A stretch of 64,000 nt of DNA from Mycolicibacterium wolinskyi (GCF_002101965.1 NZ_LQQA01000023.1:62001-126000); one strand, 5' to 3'; shown: positions 33,334 to 42,055, counted from the first letter of the stretch. The notes: generated from the letters alone by a model not told the origin. A program made the numbers and translations.

Positions 33334-33370
33334 GTTTAGTACGCTAAACGCGTGTTTAGTCAGGCGTCAA
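33334..33370 (-). promoter_or_regulatory. raaS promoter with three-half-site operator
   Basis: Reading the minus strand, -35 TTGACG (33365-33370), an 18-bp spacer and -10 TAGCGT (33341-33346) place the start point at the raaS ATG. Overlaid are half-sites GTTTAG (33334-33339), CTAAAC (33344-33349) and GTTTAG (33354-33359), starting exactly 10 bp apart. Any adjacent pair forms a palindrome with a 4-bp centre, so repressor binding covers the -10 and spacer. Confidence 0.75.
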
Positions 33371-33452
33371 GGGTGTGGCCCGTCAGGAATTCGTAAAGAT
33401 GTCGCGGGCCGCCCTTGCGCCGGAACGCAGTTCCGCGGAAAACGGCGAAGGA

Positions 33453-34097
33453 TCAGTCGCGCACGGCGGCGAGCAGTCCGTCGCCGAGCGGAATCAGGAC
33501 GGGGGTGAGACGTTCGTCCTCGGCGATCAAGCGGGCCGCCTCGCGAACGGCAGTGACCTCGGCGTCATGGGCCGACGCGTCGCCCGCGCGGCCGCCGAGT
33601 GCGGCGCGGTGTACCACGATCGCGCCGCCGGAGCGCAGCAGTCGCACACCCTCGGCCACGAATTGCGGTTGGTCGATCGGCTCGGCATCGATGAACACCA
33701 GGTCGTAGGACTCGTCGGCGAGCCGGGTGAGCACATCCTGCGCGCGCCCACTGATCAGCCGGGTGCGTCCCGGGCCGACACGGGCCTCGGTGAAGCCCTG
33801 CTTGGCGATGCGCTGGTGCTCGGGTTCGACGTCGATGGTGGTCAGGACGCCGTCGTCACGCATGCCCGACAGCAACCACAGCCCGCTCACGCCTGCCCCG
33901 GTTCCGACCTCCACGACGGCCCGGCCGCCGGTGATCCGGGCCAGAACGCTCAGCAACGCGCCGACCGCCGGGGTGACGGCCCCGGCGCCGATGTCGTCGG
34001 CGCGTTCCCTGGCCGCGGCCACGATCGCATCTTCCGAGATCGACCGTTCGGCGTGCGTGACGATCGCCTCGGCGCGGCCGGGTTCGGAGCTGACCAT
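33453..34097 (-). CDS. O-methyltransferase (Rv1220c-like)
   Basis: 214 residues, matching the about 215 of Rv1220c. This is a class I SAM methyltransferase of the O-methyltransferase 3/COMT-like type: VVEVGTGAGVSGLWLL near residue 65, TTIDVEPEHQRIA near 92 and DLVFIDAEPIDQPQF near 137. ATG at 34097 fits the family; a longer frame upstream overlaps the sigE promoter region. It is divergent from sigE across 176 bp. The substrate is unknown; such enzymes often methylate catechol-like or small phenolic molecules. Confidence 0.85.
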   Translation of the reverse strand: MVSSEPGRAEAIVTHAERSISEDAIVAAARERADDIGAGAVTPAVGALLSVLARITGGRAVVEVGTGAGVSGLWLLSGMRDDGVLTTIDVEPEHQRIAKQGFTEARVGPGRTRLISGRAQDVLTRLADESYDLVFIDAEPIDQPQFVAEGVRLLRSGGAIVVHRAALGGRAGDASAHDAEVTAVREAARLIAEDERLTPVLIPLGDGLLAAVRD

Positions 34098-34210
34098 GCC
34101 CGCAGCGTAGGCCAGACGGGTGCCCCGACGTTGCGACACGCCCGCGCCCGGCGGCAGATGGCCGGCCGATAATCGCTGGTTTCCGCAGGTTGTACGCCGT
34201 ATCCTCGGAT

Positions 34211-34230
34211 TTCTCAGGGAAAGTTCAGTT
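34211..34230 (+). promoter_or_regulatory. possible MprA-type direct repeat upstream of sigE
   Basis: TTCTCAGG (34211-34218) and GTTCAGTT (34223-34230) form a loose direct repeat 44 bp before the sigE ATG; GCTCATAT follows. MprA, the response regulator that activates mycobacterial sigE, binds loosely conserved 8-bp direct repeats of the TCTCAGG type. This rests on motif resemblance only. Confidence 0.4.
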
Positions 34231-34273
34231 TGCTCATATGCCAACCACACCGGCATCGGGAACGGTATCTCCC

Positions 34274-35035
34274 ATGGAACACGGCGGCCGCCGGCGCACA
34301 GCGCGTGATCGGAATAACGAACTCGTCAGTCGTGTTGAGCAGAGTGAAATTTGTGAGCAGGAGGACCTCGCCACCATCGCATCTCAGCAGATCACCACAG
34401 CCCAGCCCGCCCCGGTGTCCATGGCACATCTGGAGCAGTTCACCGAAGGAGACTGGGTGGAGCCCTCTGATGAATTGACCGGCACCGCGGTGTTCGACGC
34501 CACCGGGGACAAGGCGACCATGCCGTCCTGGGACGAACTGGTCCGCCAGCATGCCGACCGCGTGTACCGGCTGGCCTACCGCTTGTCGGGCAATCAGCAC
34601 GACGCCGAGGACCTGACTCAGGAGACGTTCATCCGGGTGTTCCGCTCGGTGCAGAACTACCAGCCCGGCACGTTCGAGGGCTGGTTGCACCGCATCACCA
34701 CGAACCTGTTCCTGGACATGGTGCGGCGCCGCGGGCGCATCCGCATGGAAGCGCTGCCCGAGGACTACGACCGCGTGCCGGCCGACGACCCGAACCCCGA
34801 GCAGATCTATCACGACTCGCGCCTCGGCGCGGATCTGCAAGCCGCGCTCGACTCGCTCCCGCCGGAGTTCCGCGCGGCCGTGGTGTTGTGCGACATCGAG
34901 GGTCTGTCCTACGAGGAGATCGGCGCCACGCTCGGCGTCAAGCTGGGCACCGTGCGCAGCCGTATCCACCGTGGCAGGCAGGCGCTGCGCGACTACTTGG
35001 CCAAGCATTCCCCGGAAACGGCTCAGTCCGCCTGA
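34274..35035 (+). CDS. sigE: ECF RNA polymerase sigma factor SigE
   Basis: 253 residues, close to M. tuberculosis SigE (257). It has a variable N-terminal extension, then sigma region 2 (ELVRQHADRVYRLAYRLSGN, then DLTQETFIRVFRS) and sigma region 4 (LPPEFRAAVVLCDIEGLSYEEIG, then VKLGTVRSRIHRGR). SigE directs the envelope and surface-stress response and is held by RseA, encoded next. ATG at 34274 is chosen by length against the orthologue; an in-frame start at 34190 and internal starts are possible, as multiple SigE starts are known in M. tuberculosis. Confidence 0.94.
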   Translation: MEHGGRRRTARDRNNELVSRVEQSEICEQEDLATIASQQITTAQPAPVSMAHLEQFTEGDWVEPSDELTGTAVFDATGDKATMPSWDELVRQHADRVYRLAYRLSGNQHDAEDLTQETFIRVFRSVQNYQPGTFEGWLHRITTNLFLDMVRRRGRIRMEALPEDYDRVPADDPNPEQIYHDSRLGADLQAALDSLPPEFRAAVVLCDIEGLSYEEIGATLGVKLGTVRSRIHRGRQALRDYLAKHSPETAQSA

Positions 35036-35112
35036 GCGTTGGCGGGTGTCGAACACAGCGTCGCGCGCTACATTCAGGACAGGACGTTGTGAGTACCGAG
35101 AGGAGCTGGGTG

Positions 35113-35511
35113 ATGGTCGACCCGGGACATGTGTTCCGTCGTGCTTTCTCCTGGCTACCGGCGCAGTTCGCGTCGCAGAGTGATGCCCCGGTAGGCGCGC
35201 CGCGCCAATTCGGCTCCACCGAGCACCTGTCGATCGAGGCCATCGCCGCGTTCGTCGACGGCGAGCTCCGCATGAGCGCGCATCTGCGTGCCGCTCACCA
35301 CTTGTCCTTGTGCCCGGAATGCGCGGCTGAGGTCGACGCCCAGAGCCAGGCCAGGGCGGCGTTGCGGGACTCATGCCCGATCGCCATACCCAATTCTTTG
35401 CTGGGGATGTTGTCGCAGATACCGCACCACATTCCACAGCCGCCACCCGAGGTGCCGGACAACTCTCAGTTTGCTGAGGACCCGGCGCGGGGCCGGCGCA
35501 AGCGCCGGTAG
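35113..35511 (+). CDS. rseA: anti-sigma E factor RseA
   Basis: 132 residues. The zinc-associated anti-sigma motif HxxxCxxC is visible as HLSLCPEC near residue 62, with FVDGELRMSAHLRAAHH before it. It has no transmembrane helix, so it is a soluble ZAS protein binding SigE; in mycobacteria it is controlled by phosphorylation and ClpC1P2 proteolysis. ATG at 35113 has SD GAGAGGAG upstream. It lies 77 bp after sigE and 78 bp before htrA in the conserved sigE-rseA-htrA-tatB order. Confidence 0.93.
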   Translation: MVDPGHVFRRAFSWLPAQFASQSDAPVGAPRQFGSTEHLSIEAIAAFVDGELRMSAHLRAAHHLSLCPECAAEVDAQSQARAALRDSCPIAIPNSLLGMLSQIPHHIPQPPPEVPDNSQFAEDPARGRRKRR

Positions 35512-35589
35512 GGTGAACCAATAGGCGATCAGTGACCGGCACCGGCCTACCTGGCTGGGGCGGGCGCTCCGATAGAGAGTGATACACCG

Positions 35590-37086
35590 GTGACCAACCA
35601 GGACCAGTCCGGCGATAGCGGCCGCCTGGCGCCGCGCCCTGTTGAGCGGCCACCCGTCGACGCCGCGTCGCAACGCACCTTCGGCCGTCCGTCCGGCGTA
35701 GACGGTTCATTCCTCGGTGCCGACAAGTATCAGGACCAGGGGGAGTACGCGCCCAAGGACCAGCCGCCGGATCCGGTGCTCGCGGAGGCCTTCGGGCGCC
35801 CCAAGGGCGCCGCCGATTCGTTGCAGCGTCATCCGACCGACGCGGGCGCACTCGAAGCCGAGCGGGCCGGTATCGACGACGACGTCGACGATCCGTGGCG
35901 CGATCCCGCAGCCTTGGTTGCGTTGGGCACACCGGCGCAGGCGCCGTCGGCCCCGGTGATCGTCTCGGCACCCGCGGGCAAGCTGGGGCTGCGCGAGGTC
36001 CTGTTCGGCGGGCGGGTGTCCTGGGTCGCCCTCGTCGTCCTGATCCTGACCGCCCTGCTCGTGTCGTTCGTGGGCGGCTGGGTGGGCCAGAAGACCGCGG
36101 GCACGGTCGAGGCGTTCACGACGTCGAAAGTCACGCTCGAGACCGGCGATCTGCCCGAGCCGGAGGCAGGCCGGATCGCCTCGGTGGCCGCCGCCGTGGC
36201 CGATTCGGTGGTCACCATCGAAGCCAAGAGCAACAACGAAGGCTCCCAGGGATCCGGTGTGGTGGTCGACGGCAACGGCTACATCGTCACCAACAACCAC
36301 GTGATCTCCGAAGCTGCGGGCAAACCCGCCGACTACAAGATCACCGTCGTGTTCAACGACGGCAAGGAGGTGCCCGCCAACCTCGTCGGGCGCGATCCCA
36401 AGACCGATCTGGCGGTGCTCAAGGTCGACAACGTCGACAACCTCACCGTCGCGCGCATGGGCGACTCCGAGAAGCTTCGGGTCGGCGAGGAAGTCATCGC
36501 CGCGGGCGCCCCGCTCGGCCTGCGCAGCACCGTCACGCACGGCATCATCAGCGCGCTGCACCGGCCGGTGCCGCTGTCCGGTGACGGCTCGGACACCGAC
36601 ACCGTCATCGATGGTGTGCAGACCGACGCCTCGATCAACCACGGCAACTCCGGTGGCCCGCTGATCAACATGAACTCCGAGGTCATCGGGATCAACACGG
36701 CCGGAAAGTCGTTGTCCGACAGCGCAAGTGGTCTGGGCTTCGCCATCCCGGTCAACGAGGTGAAGCAGGTTGTCGAGACGTTGATCAAGGACGGCAAGAT
36801 CGCCCACCCGACCCTGCAGCTCACCGCCAAGTCGGTCAGCAACAGCGTGGCCTCCGGCGCCCAGATCGCCAACGTGGTCGCGGGCGGTCCCGCGGACAAG
36901 GCCGGGATCCTGGAGAACGACGTCGTCGTGAAGGTCGGGGACCGCAAGGTCGCCGATGCCGACGAGTTCGTCGTGGCGGTCCGGCAGCTCAAGATCGGTC
37001 AGGAAGCGCCCATCGAGGTCGTCCGCGAAGGACGCCCGATGACGTTGATGGTGACGCCCATCGGCGACGACCAAAAAGCGCAGTAA
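35590..37086 (+). CDS. htrA: membrane-anchored serine protease HtrA
   Basis: 498 residues. A cytoplasmic Pro/Asp-rich N-terminal region (1-135) precedes one transmembrane helix (about 145-168), a trypsin-like protease domain and a C-terminal PDZ domain (about 405-490). The catalytic triad is visible: His237 (TNNHV), Asp273 (KTDLAVLK) and Ser354 (GNSGGP). It degrades or chaperones misfolded proteins outside the membrane. The SigE cluster position implies envelope-stress induction. tatB starts 3 bp after its stop. Confidence 0.94.
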   Translation: MTNQDQSGDSGRLAPRPVERPPVDAASQRTFGRPSGVDGSFLGADKYQDQGEYAPKDQPPDPVLAEAFGRPKGAADSLQRHPTDAGALEAERAGIDDDVDDPWRDPAALVALGTPAQAPSAPVIVSAPAGKLGLREVLFGGRVSWVALVVLILTALLVSFVGGWVGQKTAGTVEAFTTSKVTLETGDLPEPEAGRIASVAAAVADSVVTIEAKSNNEGSQGSGVVVDGNGYIVTNNHVISEAAGKPADYKITVVFNDGKEVPANLVGRDPKTDLAVLKVDNVDNLTVARMGDSEKLRVGEEVIAAGAPLGLRSTVTHGIISALHRPVPLSGDGSDTDTVIDGVQTDASINHGNSGGPLINMNSEVIGINTAGKSLSDSASGLGFAIPVNEVKQVVETLIKDGKIAHPTLQLTAKSVSNSVASGAQIANVVAGGPADKAGILENDVVVKVGDRKVADADEFVVAVRQLKIGQEAPIEVVREGRPMTLMVTPIGDDQKAQ

Positions 37087-37089
37087 CAC

Positions 37090-37482
37090 ATGTTCGCCAA
37101 TATCGGCTGGGGCGAGATGCTGCTCCTCGTGATCGCCGGGCTGGTGATCCTGGGGCCCGAGCGCCTACCCGGTGCGATTCGCTGGACCTCCGGCGCGCTG
37201 CGGCAAGCCCGCGATTACGTCACCGGGGCCACCAGCCAGTTGCGGCAGGACCTCGGCCCCGAATTCGACGATCTGCGTGAGCCGCTGGCCGAACTGCAGA
37301 AGCTGCGCGGTATGACACCGCGCGCTGCGCTCACGAAGCATCTCCTCGACGGCGACGACTCGATCTTGACCGGCAAGTTCGACGACAAGCCGGCTCAGCA
37401 GCCGCCTGCTACGCCGCCGCCCAACAACGACAAGGCGCCCGAGAAACCCGCGGGGACGGCGTTCGACACCGACGCGACGTAG
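37090..37482 (+). CDS. tatB: Sec-independent translocase subunit TatB
   Basis: 130 residues. One N-terminal membrane helix with the TatA/B hinge (MFANIGWGEMLLLVIAGLVI, then LGPERLP) is followed by an amphipathic helix (GAIRWTSGALRQARDYV) and a Pro/Lys-rich cytoplasmic tail. The early Glu8 is typical of TatB. It partners TatC in recognising twin-arginine substrates. It sits 3 bp after htrA and is convergent with mrp (2-bp gap), so it is very likely co-transcribed with htrA. Confidence 0.94.
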   Translation: MFANIGWGEMLLLVIAGLVILGPERLPGAIRWTSGALRQARDYVTGATSQLRQDLGPEFDDLREPLAELQKLRGMTPRAALTKHLLDGDDSILTGKFDDKPAQQPPATPPPNNDKAPEKPAGTAFDTDAT

Positions 37483-37484
37483 GG

Positions 37485-38627
37485 TCAGCGCCCGGCGGGA
37501 TCGAGGCCCAGCGACATACCGGCCAGCCCGCGCTTGCGCGCCGACAGCGAATCGGCGACCTTGCGCAACTCCTTGCCCGCAGGCGAGTCCGGCGCCGACA
37601 ACACCAGCGGAACCCCGGCGTCGCCCGCGTCCACCAGCGCCTTGTCGATCGGAACCTGACCGAGCAACGGCACCTCGGCACCGACCGAGCGGGTGAGCGA
37701 ATCGGCGACCAGCCGGCCGCCGCCCTCGCCGAACAGCTGCATGATCGTGCCGTCGGGCATCAAAAGCCCCGACATGTTCTCCACGACGCCCGCGATGCGC
37801 TGGCGGGTCTGCAGCGCGATCGCGCCGGCCCGCTCGGCTACCTCGGCGGCGGCCAGCTGCGGCGTCGTCACCACGAGGATCTCCGCACCGGGGATGAGCT
37901 GCGCCACCGAGATCGCGACGTCGCCGGTGCCCGGTGGCAGATCGAGCAGCAGCACATCCAGATCGCCCCAGTACACGTCGGCCAGGAATTGCTGCAGCGC
38001 CCGGTGCAGCATCGGGCCGCGCCACACCACGGGCGTGTTGCCCTGCGTGAACATCGCGATCGAGATGACCTTCACGTCATGCGCGGTGGGCGGGATGATC
38101 ATCGAGTCGACCTGGGTGGGTCGATCGGTGGTGCCCATCATGCGGGGCACCGAGTGGCCGTAGATGTCGGCGTCCAGAACGCCAACGGTGAGGCCGCGAG
38201 CGGCCATCGCCGCCGCGAGGTTGACCGTGACGCTCGACTTACCGACGCCGCCCTTGCCGGAGGCCACCGCGTACACGCGGGTCAGCGAGTTGGGCTGGGC
38301 GAAGGGGATCACCGGCTCCCGCGAATCGCCGCGGAGCATCTTGCGCAGTTCGGCCCGCTGCTCGTCGTTCATCACGTCGAGAGTGACTTTGACCGCGCCG
38401 GTGCCTGGCACGTCGGTGACGGCGGCCGACACCAACTCGGCGATCTCGTTCTTCTTCGGGCAGGCCGCGGTGGTCAGGTAGATCTCGACGTGCACACCGT
38501 GATCGGGCTCGATCGAGATGTTCTTGACCATGCCGAGTTCGGTGATCGGCCGCCGCAGTTCGGGGTCGATCACCTTGGCCAGCGCGGAGCGGACCGCGGT
38601 TTGCAGCTCATTGGCAGATTCGGACAT
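37485..38627 (-). CDS. mrp: Mrp/ApbC-type P-loop Fe-S cluster carrier
   Basis: 380 residues. The N-terminal MIP18/DUF59 domain (VIDPELRRPITELGMV, TAACPKKNEI) occupies about 1-95. The ParA-like NTPase has a deviant Walker A SGKGGVGKSSV near residue 124, LLDLPPGTGD near 227 and VVENMSGL near 283. The CxxC that usually follows ENMS and binds the bridging cluster is absent (LLMPDGTIMQ). ATG 38627 is used; a GTG sits just before it. It is convergent with tatB. Confidence 0.9.
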   Translation of the reverse strand: MSESANELQTAVRSALAKVIDPELRRPITELGMVKNISIEPDHGVHVEIYLTTAACPKKNEIAELVSAAVTDVPGTGAVKVTLDVMNDEQRAELRKMLRGDSREPVIPFAQPNSLTRVYAVASGKGGVGKSSVTVNLAAAMAARGLTVGVLDADIYGHSVPRMMGTTDRPTQVDSMIIPPTAHDVKVISIAMFTQGNTPVVWRGPMLHRALQQFLADVYWGDLDVLLLDLPPGTGDVAISVAQLIPGAEILVVTTPQLAAAEVAERAGAIALQTRQRIAGVVENMSGLLMPDGTIMQLFGEGGGRLVADSLTRSVGAEVPLLGQVPIDKALVDAGDAGVPLVLSAPDSPAGKELRKVADSLSARKRGLAGMSLGLDPAGR

Positions 38628-38665
38628 CACCGCCGAGTCTACGGCGGCTGACGGGCGTCGATTCG

Positions 38666-40093
38666 TCAGGCCGGGCCGGGCGCGGGGCCCGGAGCGGGTC
38701 CGAGCGCTGGGCCCGGTGCCGGCGCCATCGGCACGATGGGCGGCGCGGTGGGTGCCGGAGGCGCCGCGGGCGCAGGCGGTGCCGCCGGTGCGGCAGGCGG
38801 CGGTGGGGGGCCGGGCAACAGCGGCGCTGGGCCGGCCGGCGGCGGAGGAGCCTGTTCACCGAGGCAGAACACGACGCACGTCGGCTGCCGTGGCGGCTGC
38901 TCCCACGGCGGAATCCACCGCGGCGGCTCGGCAGGCGCCGGTGTCGGAGCGGCCTGCGCCGGCCCGGGCAACGGACCGAGGATCTGGCCCGGCGCGAACC
39001 CGGGAACGTTCGTCGACGGCACCCGGCTCGCGGTCTCGTTGTTGTTCAGCAACGGGATCAGCGCCAGCGGGTCGCCGGCGGGCAGGCCCAACGCACTTGT
39101 CGGCAGGCCGGGCCCCAGGCCTTCGGGATCGTCCAGATGCGAATCGCCGATCGGCGGGATCGAGCCCGTGATCGGGGGCAGGTCGACGGGTACGACGCCG
39201 GTGGCGTACGCGGCGGCCCAGCCCAGCACGTTGCGGGCATACGCGACGGAGTTGTTGTAACGCAGGATGGCCGTCATCACCTGGGATTGGTCGCGGAGGT
39301 TGAGCCCGCCGCTGCACAGGTAGCGGGCGGCGGCCAGTGACGCGTCGAAGACGTTCTGCACGTCGGCCTTGCCGTCGCCGTCACCGTCGGACGCGTACCG
39401 GGCCCAGGTGCCGGGCAGGAACTGCATCGGGCCCATGGCGCGCGCGTAGACCACCCGGCCCGCCTGCGCGCTCTGCACGATGATCTCGTTGCCCGGCAGG
39501 GTGCCGTCGAGCGCCGGTCCGTAGATGGGCCGGACCGCGGTGCCGCGTGCGTCGGTGGCGCCGCCGTTGGCATGCATGGATTCGATGCGGCCGATGCCGG
39601 CGAGCAGGTTCCAGCTGACACCGCAGCCGGGGTAGGCGGCGCCCATCATCCGCTCGGCGTTGCGGTAGGCGTTCAGCGCCATGCCCGGAATGCCAAGGGC
39701 GCCAGGGGTATTGACCACAAAGGCCGGCGGGGGAGCCGATGCCGTCGAGGCGGCGATACGGAACATCGTCGGCGCTTTCGCGGCCGCAACCACCGCGGGC
39801 CCCGTACGGTCGATCTGCGGTTCGACCGCGGCCAGCGGCGTGACCGAGGCATTCGTCGAGCCGGGATGCGGCGGCGCGGCGGCGCCGACCGCGCCGGCGA
39901 GGATGAGGGGTGTCAGCGCCGCGACGCCGACGACGCCCCGTGCGCTGGGAGCGGAGATGCGTGGCACCTGGCCGAGGCCGCCGAAGCGGGGCTCGGGAAG
40001 AAAACCGCCGAGCGGAGTGGCGGCAGGCGGGCGCATGAGCCGGCCCGCACGGCGTCGAGCAGCCAGGAAAGCCGCTCCTCCCCCTACGCGCAC
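38666..40093 (-). CDS. secreted lytic transglycosylase (Rv1230c-like)
   Basis: 475 residues. A long basic N-terminus leads to a hydrophobic export segment (about 52-75, GVVGVAALTPLILAGAVGAAA). The MltB-like lysozyme-fold domain (about 130-305) has NLLAGIGRIESMHANGG with the probable catalytic Glu, GPMQFLPGTWARYASDGDGDG, and ILRYNNSVAYARNVL. The C-terminal third is strongly Pro/Ala/Gly-rich, ending in PGPALGPAPGPAPGPA repeats. It probably cleaves peptidoglycan glycan strands. GTG at 40093 is used; ATG at 40036 is an alternative. Confidence 0.85.
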   Translation of the reverse strand: MRVGGGAAFLAARRRAGRLMRPPAATPLGGFLPEPRFGGLGQVPRISAPSARGVVGVAALTPLILAGAVGAAAPPHPGSTNASVTPLAAVEPQIDRTGPAVVAAAKAPTMFRIAASTASAPPPAFVVNTPGALGIPGMALNAYRNAERMMGAAYPGCGVSWNLLAGIGRIESMHANGGATDARGTAVRPIYGPALDGTLPGNEIIVQSAQAGRVVYARAMGPMQFLPGTWARYASDGDGDGKADVQNVFDASLAAARYLCSGGLNLRDQSQVMTAILRYNNSVAYARNVLGWAAAYATGVVPVDLPPITGSIPPIGDSHLDDPEGLGPGLPTSALGLPAGDPLALIPLLNNNETASRVPSTNVPGFAPGQILGPLPGPAQAAPTPAPAEPPRWIPPWEQPPRQPTCVVFCLGEQAPPPPAGPAPLLPGPPPPPAAPAAPPAPAAPPAPTAPPIVPMAPAPGPALGPAPGPAPGPA

Positions 40094-40204
40094 TTGACCG
40101 TCCTTAGCTCCACTCCGACCGCTATGTATCTCACAAACACGTTGTGAACCAAGTCACCATACCTAGTACAGGTTCCTTTGTTGCGACAATGGCCGACCCT
40201 GCCC

Positions 40205-40753
40205 TCAGCTACTGCGTTTCGACCGGCGCTCGGCGCTGTCGGGTTTGCCTGACTTGGGGCGTTCGCCGTCCACCGGCGGTTGCTGCAGTGCGCTGATCAT
40301 GTCCCGCAGCTCGTCCAGCTCGCGGCGAAGGTAGTCGCGGGTCGCGACCTCGCCGACCGCCAGCCGAAGCGACGCCAGTTCGCGGGCCAGGAACTCGGTG
40401 TCTGCCTTGGTCTGCTCGGCCCGCCGCCGATCTTCTTCGAGTGCGACGCGGTCGCGGTTCTCCTGGCGGTTCTGGGCGAGCAGGATCAGCGGCGCCGCGT
40501 AGGCCGCCTGCGTGGAGAACGCCAGGTTCAGCAGGATGAACGGGTAGGGATCCCACTGCAGGCTGACCGCGAACAGGTTCAGGGCGATCCAGACGATCAC
40601 CACGATGGTCTGGATCGCGAGGTAGCGCCCGGTGCCGAGGAACCGGGCGATGGATTCGCTGAACCGGCCGACCGCCTCGACGTCGAAGTGCAGCCCGAGG
40701 CCACGCGTCGCGCGCGGGGTGTCCAGCCGCTGGCGCGCTGAGGTTTCCGTCAT
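40205..40753 (-). CDS. DUF1003 membrane protein (Rv1231c-like)
   Basis: 182 residues. DUF1003 core: SESIARFLGTGRYLAIQTIV, then two transmembrane helices (about 43-65 and 72-92) flanking WDPYPFILLNLAFSTQAAYAAP, with a cytoplasmic coiled-coil-like charged tail (QNRQENRDRVALEEDRRRAE onward) ending RRSKRSS. Function is unknown. Its ATG overlaps the stop of the MgtE-N/CBS gene by 4 bp, so the two are translated together. Confidence 0.85.
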   Translation of the reverse strand: MTETSARQRLDTPRATRGLGLHFDVEAVGRFSESIARFLGTGRYLAIQTIVVIVWIALNLFAVSLQWDPYPFILLNLAFSTQAAYAAPLILLAQNRQENRDRVALEEDRRRAEQTKADTEFLARELASLRLAVGEVATRDYLRRELDELRDMISALQQPPVDGERPKSGKPDSAERRSKRSS

Positions 40754-42036
40754 GACCCGGTCACCGGCAGCTCGGGCTCGTCACGTTCGCGCCAGTCGTC
40801 GGGCAGCAGATGGTCGAGCACGTCGTCGACCGAGACGGCGCCCACCAGATGACTCTCGGCGTCCACGACCGGGCCGCACACCAGGTTGTACGCCGCGAAG
40901 TAGCGCGTCACCGCGGCGAGTGAGTCCTGCGGGCCCAACGTCGGCAGGTCGACGTCGACGATGCCGCTGACGAGCGTGGCCGGAGGTTCGCGTAGAAGCC
41001 GCTGCAGGTGAACGCAGCCCAGATAGTGGCCCGTCGGCGTCGCGGTCGGCGGGCGCGCGACGAACGCCAACGACGCCAGGGCAGGTGTCAGGTCGGGATC
41101 GCGTACCCGGGCCAGGGCCTCGGCGACCGTGGTGTCGGGCGCCAGGACCACCGGCTCGGAGGTCATCAGACCGCCCGCGGTATCGGGCGAGTGGCTCAGC
41201 AGGCGACGCACATCCTCGGAATCTTCGGGGTCCATCCGGCCCAGCAGCACCTCGGCGTCGGCCGGCGTCAGTGTTCCCAGCAGGTCGGCGGCGTCGTCGG
41301 GGTCCATCGCCTCGAGCACGTCGGCCGCGCGTTCGGTGTTCAGCTGTTGCAGCACCTCGGCCTGTTCGTCCTCGGGAAGCTCCTGCAGCACGTCGGCGAG
41401 CCGCTCGTCGTCGAACGCCCGGAACAACTCGTATCGGCGCTTGGCGGGCAGCTCGCGCAGTGCCTCGGCAACCTCGACCGGGCGTTGGCCTTCGAACTGC
41501 TCGAGCAGGGACGCCACGCCCTGGTCGGGCATCGCCAGACCCGAGGGCGTCAGGCCGTGCACGTTCTGCCAGTCGACGACGTGGATGTTGCTGCGCCGGC
41601 CCAGCCGACGTTGCGGGCGCACTGCGACGCGCGTGACCATCCAGTCCCTGGTCCGGGTCTGTTCGATACCCAGATCGACCACGACGACATCGATCCCGGT
41701 GAGCTCCGGCAGATCCGGGTCGACGACCTTGACCCGGGTCTCCAGCACCTGGCCCAGTACCAGCACCTCGCCGGGCCGTTGGGCGAACCGGCGTAGCGAC
41801 ACGCTGCCGGTCGCCAACGTCACCGAGCCCGGCTCGATCGCCGTCACCCGCAGGATCGGTACGAAAATCCTTCTCCTGGTGAGCAATTCGACAACCAGCC
41901 CGAGGACTCGCGGCTGTTGCCGAACGATGCTGATGCTGATCACCACATCGCGGACGCGGCCGATTGATTCACCGTCGGGGCCCAGCACCACCAGCCCCGC
42001 GAGCCGGGCTGCGTACACCCTGTTCACCGCCGCCAT
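40750..42036 (-). CDS. PRC-barrel / MgtE-N / CBS-domain protein without membrane channel (Rv1232c-like)
   Basis: 428 residues. A PRC-barrel-like N-terminus (LAGLVVLGPDGESIGRVRDV) is followed by MgtE N-terminal superhelical repeats (about 185-285: LPAKRRYELFRAF, LQELPEDEQAEVLQQL, LEAMDPDDAADLLGTL, LGRMDPEDSEDVRRLL) and a CBS pair (about 290-410, VVLAPDTTVAEAL, DVDLPTLGPQDSLAA). The C-terminal transmembrane Mg channel of MgtE is missing. It therefore looks like a soluble Mg2+ or nucleotide sensor, perhaps partnering the coupled DUF1003 membrane protein. Confidence 0.88.
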   Translation of the reverse strand: MAAVNRVYAARLAGLVVLGPDGESIGRVRDVVISISIVRQQPRVLGLVVELLTRRRIFVPILRVTAIEPGSVTLATGSVSLRRFAQRPGEVLVLGQVLETRVKVVDPDLPELTGIDVVVVDLGIEQTRTRDWMVTRVAVRPQRRLGRRSNIHVVDWQNVHGLTPSGLAMPDQGVASLLEQFEGQRPVEVAEALRELPAKRRYELFRAFDDERLADVLQELPEDEQAEVLQQLNTERAADVLEAMDPDDAADLLGTLTPADAEVLLGRMDPEDSEDVRRLLSHSPDTAGGLMTSEPVVLAPDTTVAEALARVRDPDLTPALASLAFVARPPTATPTGHYLGCVHLQRLLREPPATLVSGIVDVDLPTLGPQDSLAAVTRYFAAYNLVCGPVVDAESHLVGAVSVDDVLDHLLPDDWRERDEPELPVTGS

Positions 42037-42055
42037 GAGTCAAAGGGTAGAGACT

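Noticed and set aside
40750..42036. Full MgtE magnesium channel
   Set aside because: No transmembrane segments follow the CBS domains, so it cannot be a channel by itself.
42035..42055. ATG 42035 as start of the CitE-like gene
   Set aside because: It overlaps the start codon of the divergent gene and lacks an SD; GTG 42056 has AAGGG at good spacing.
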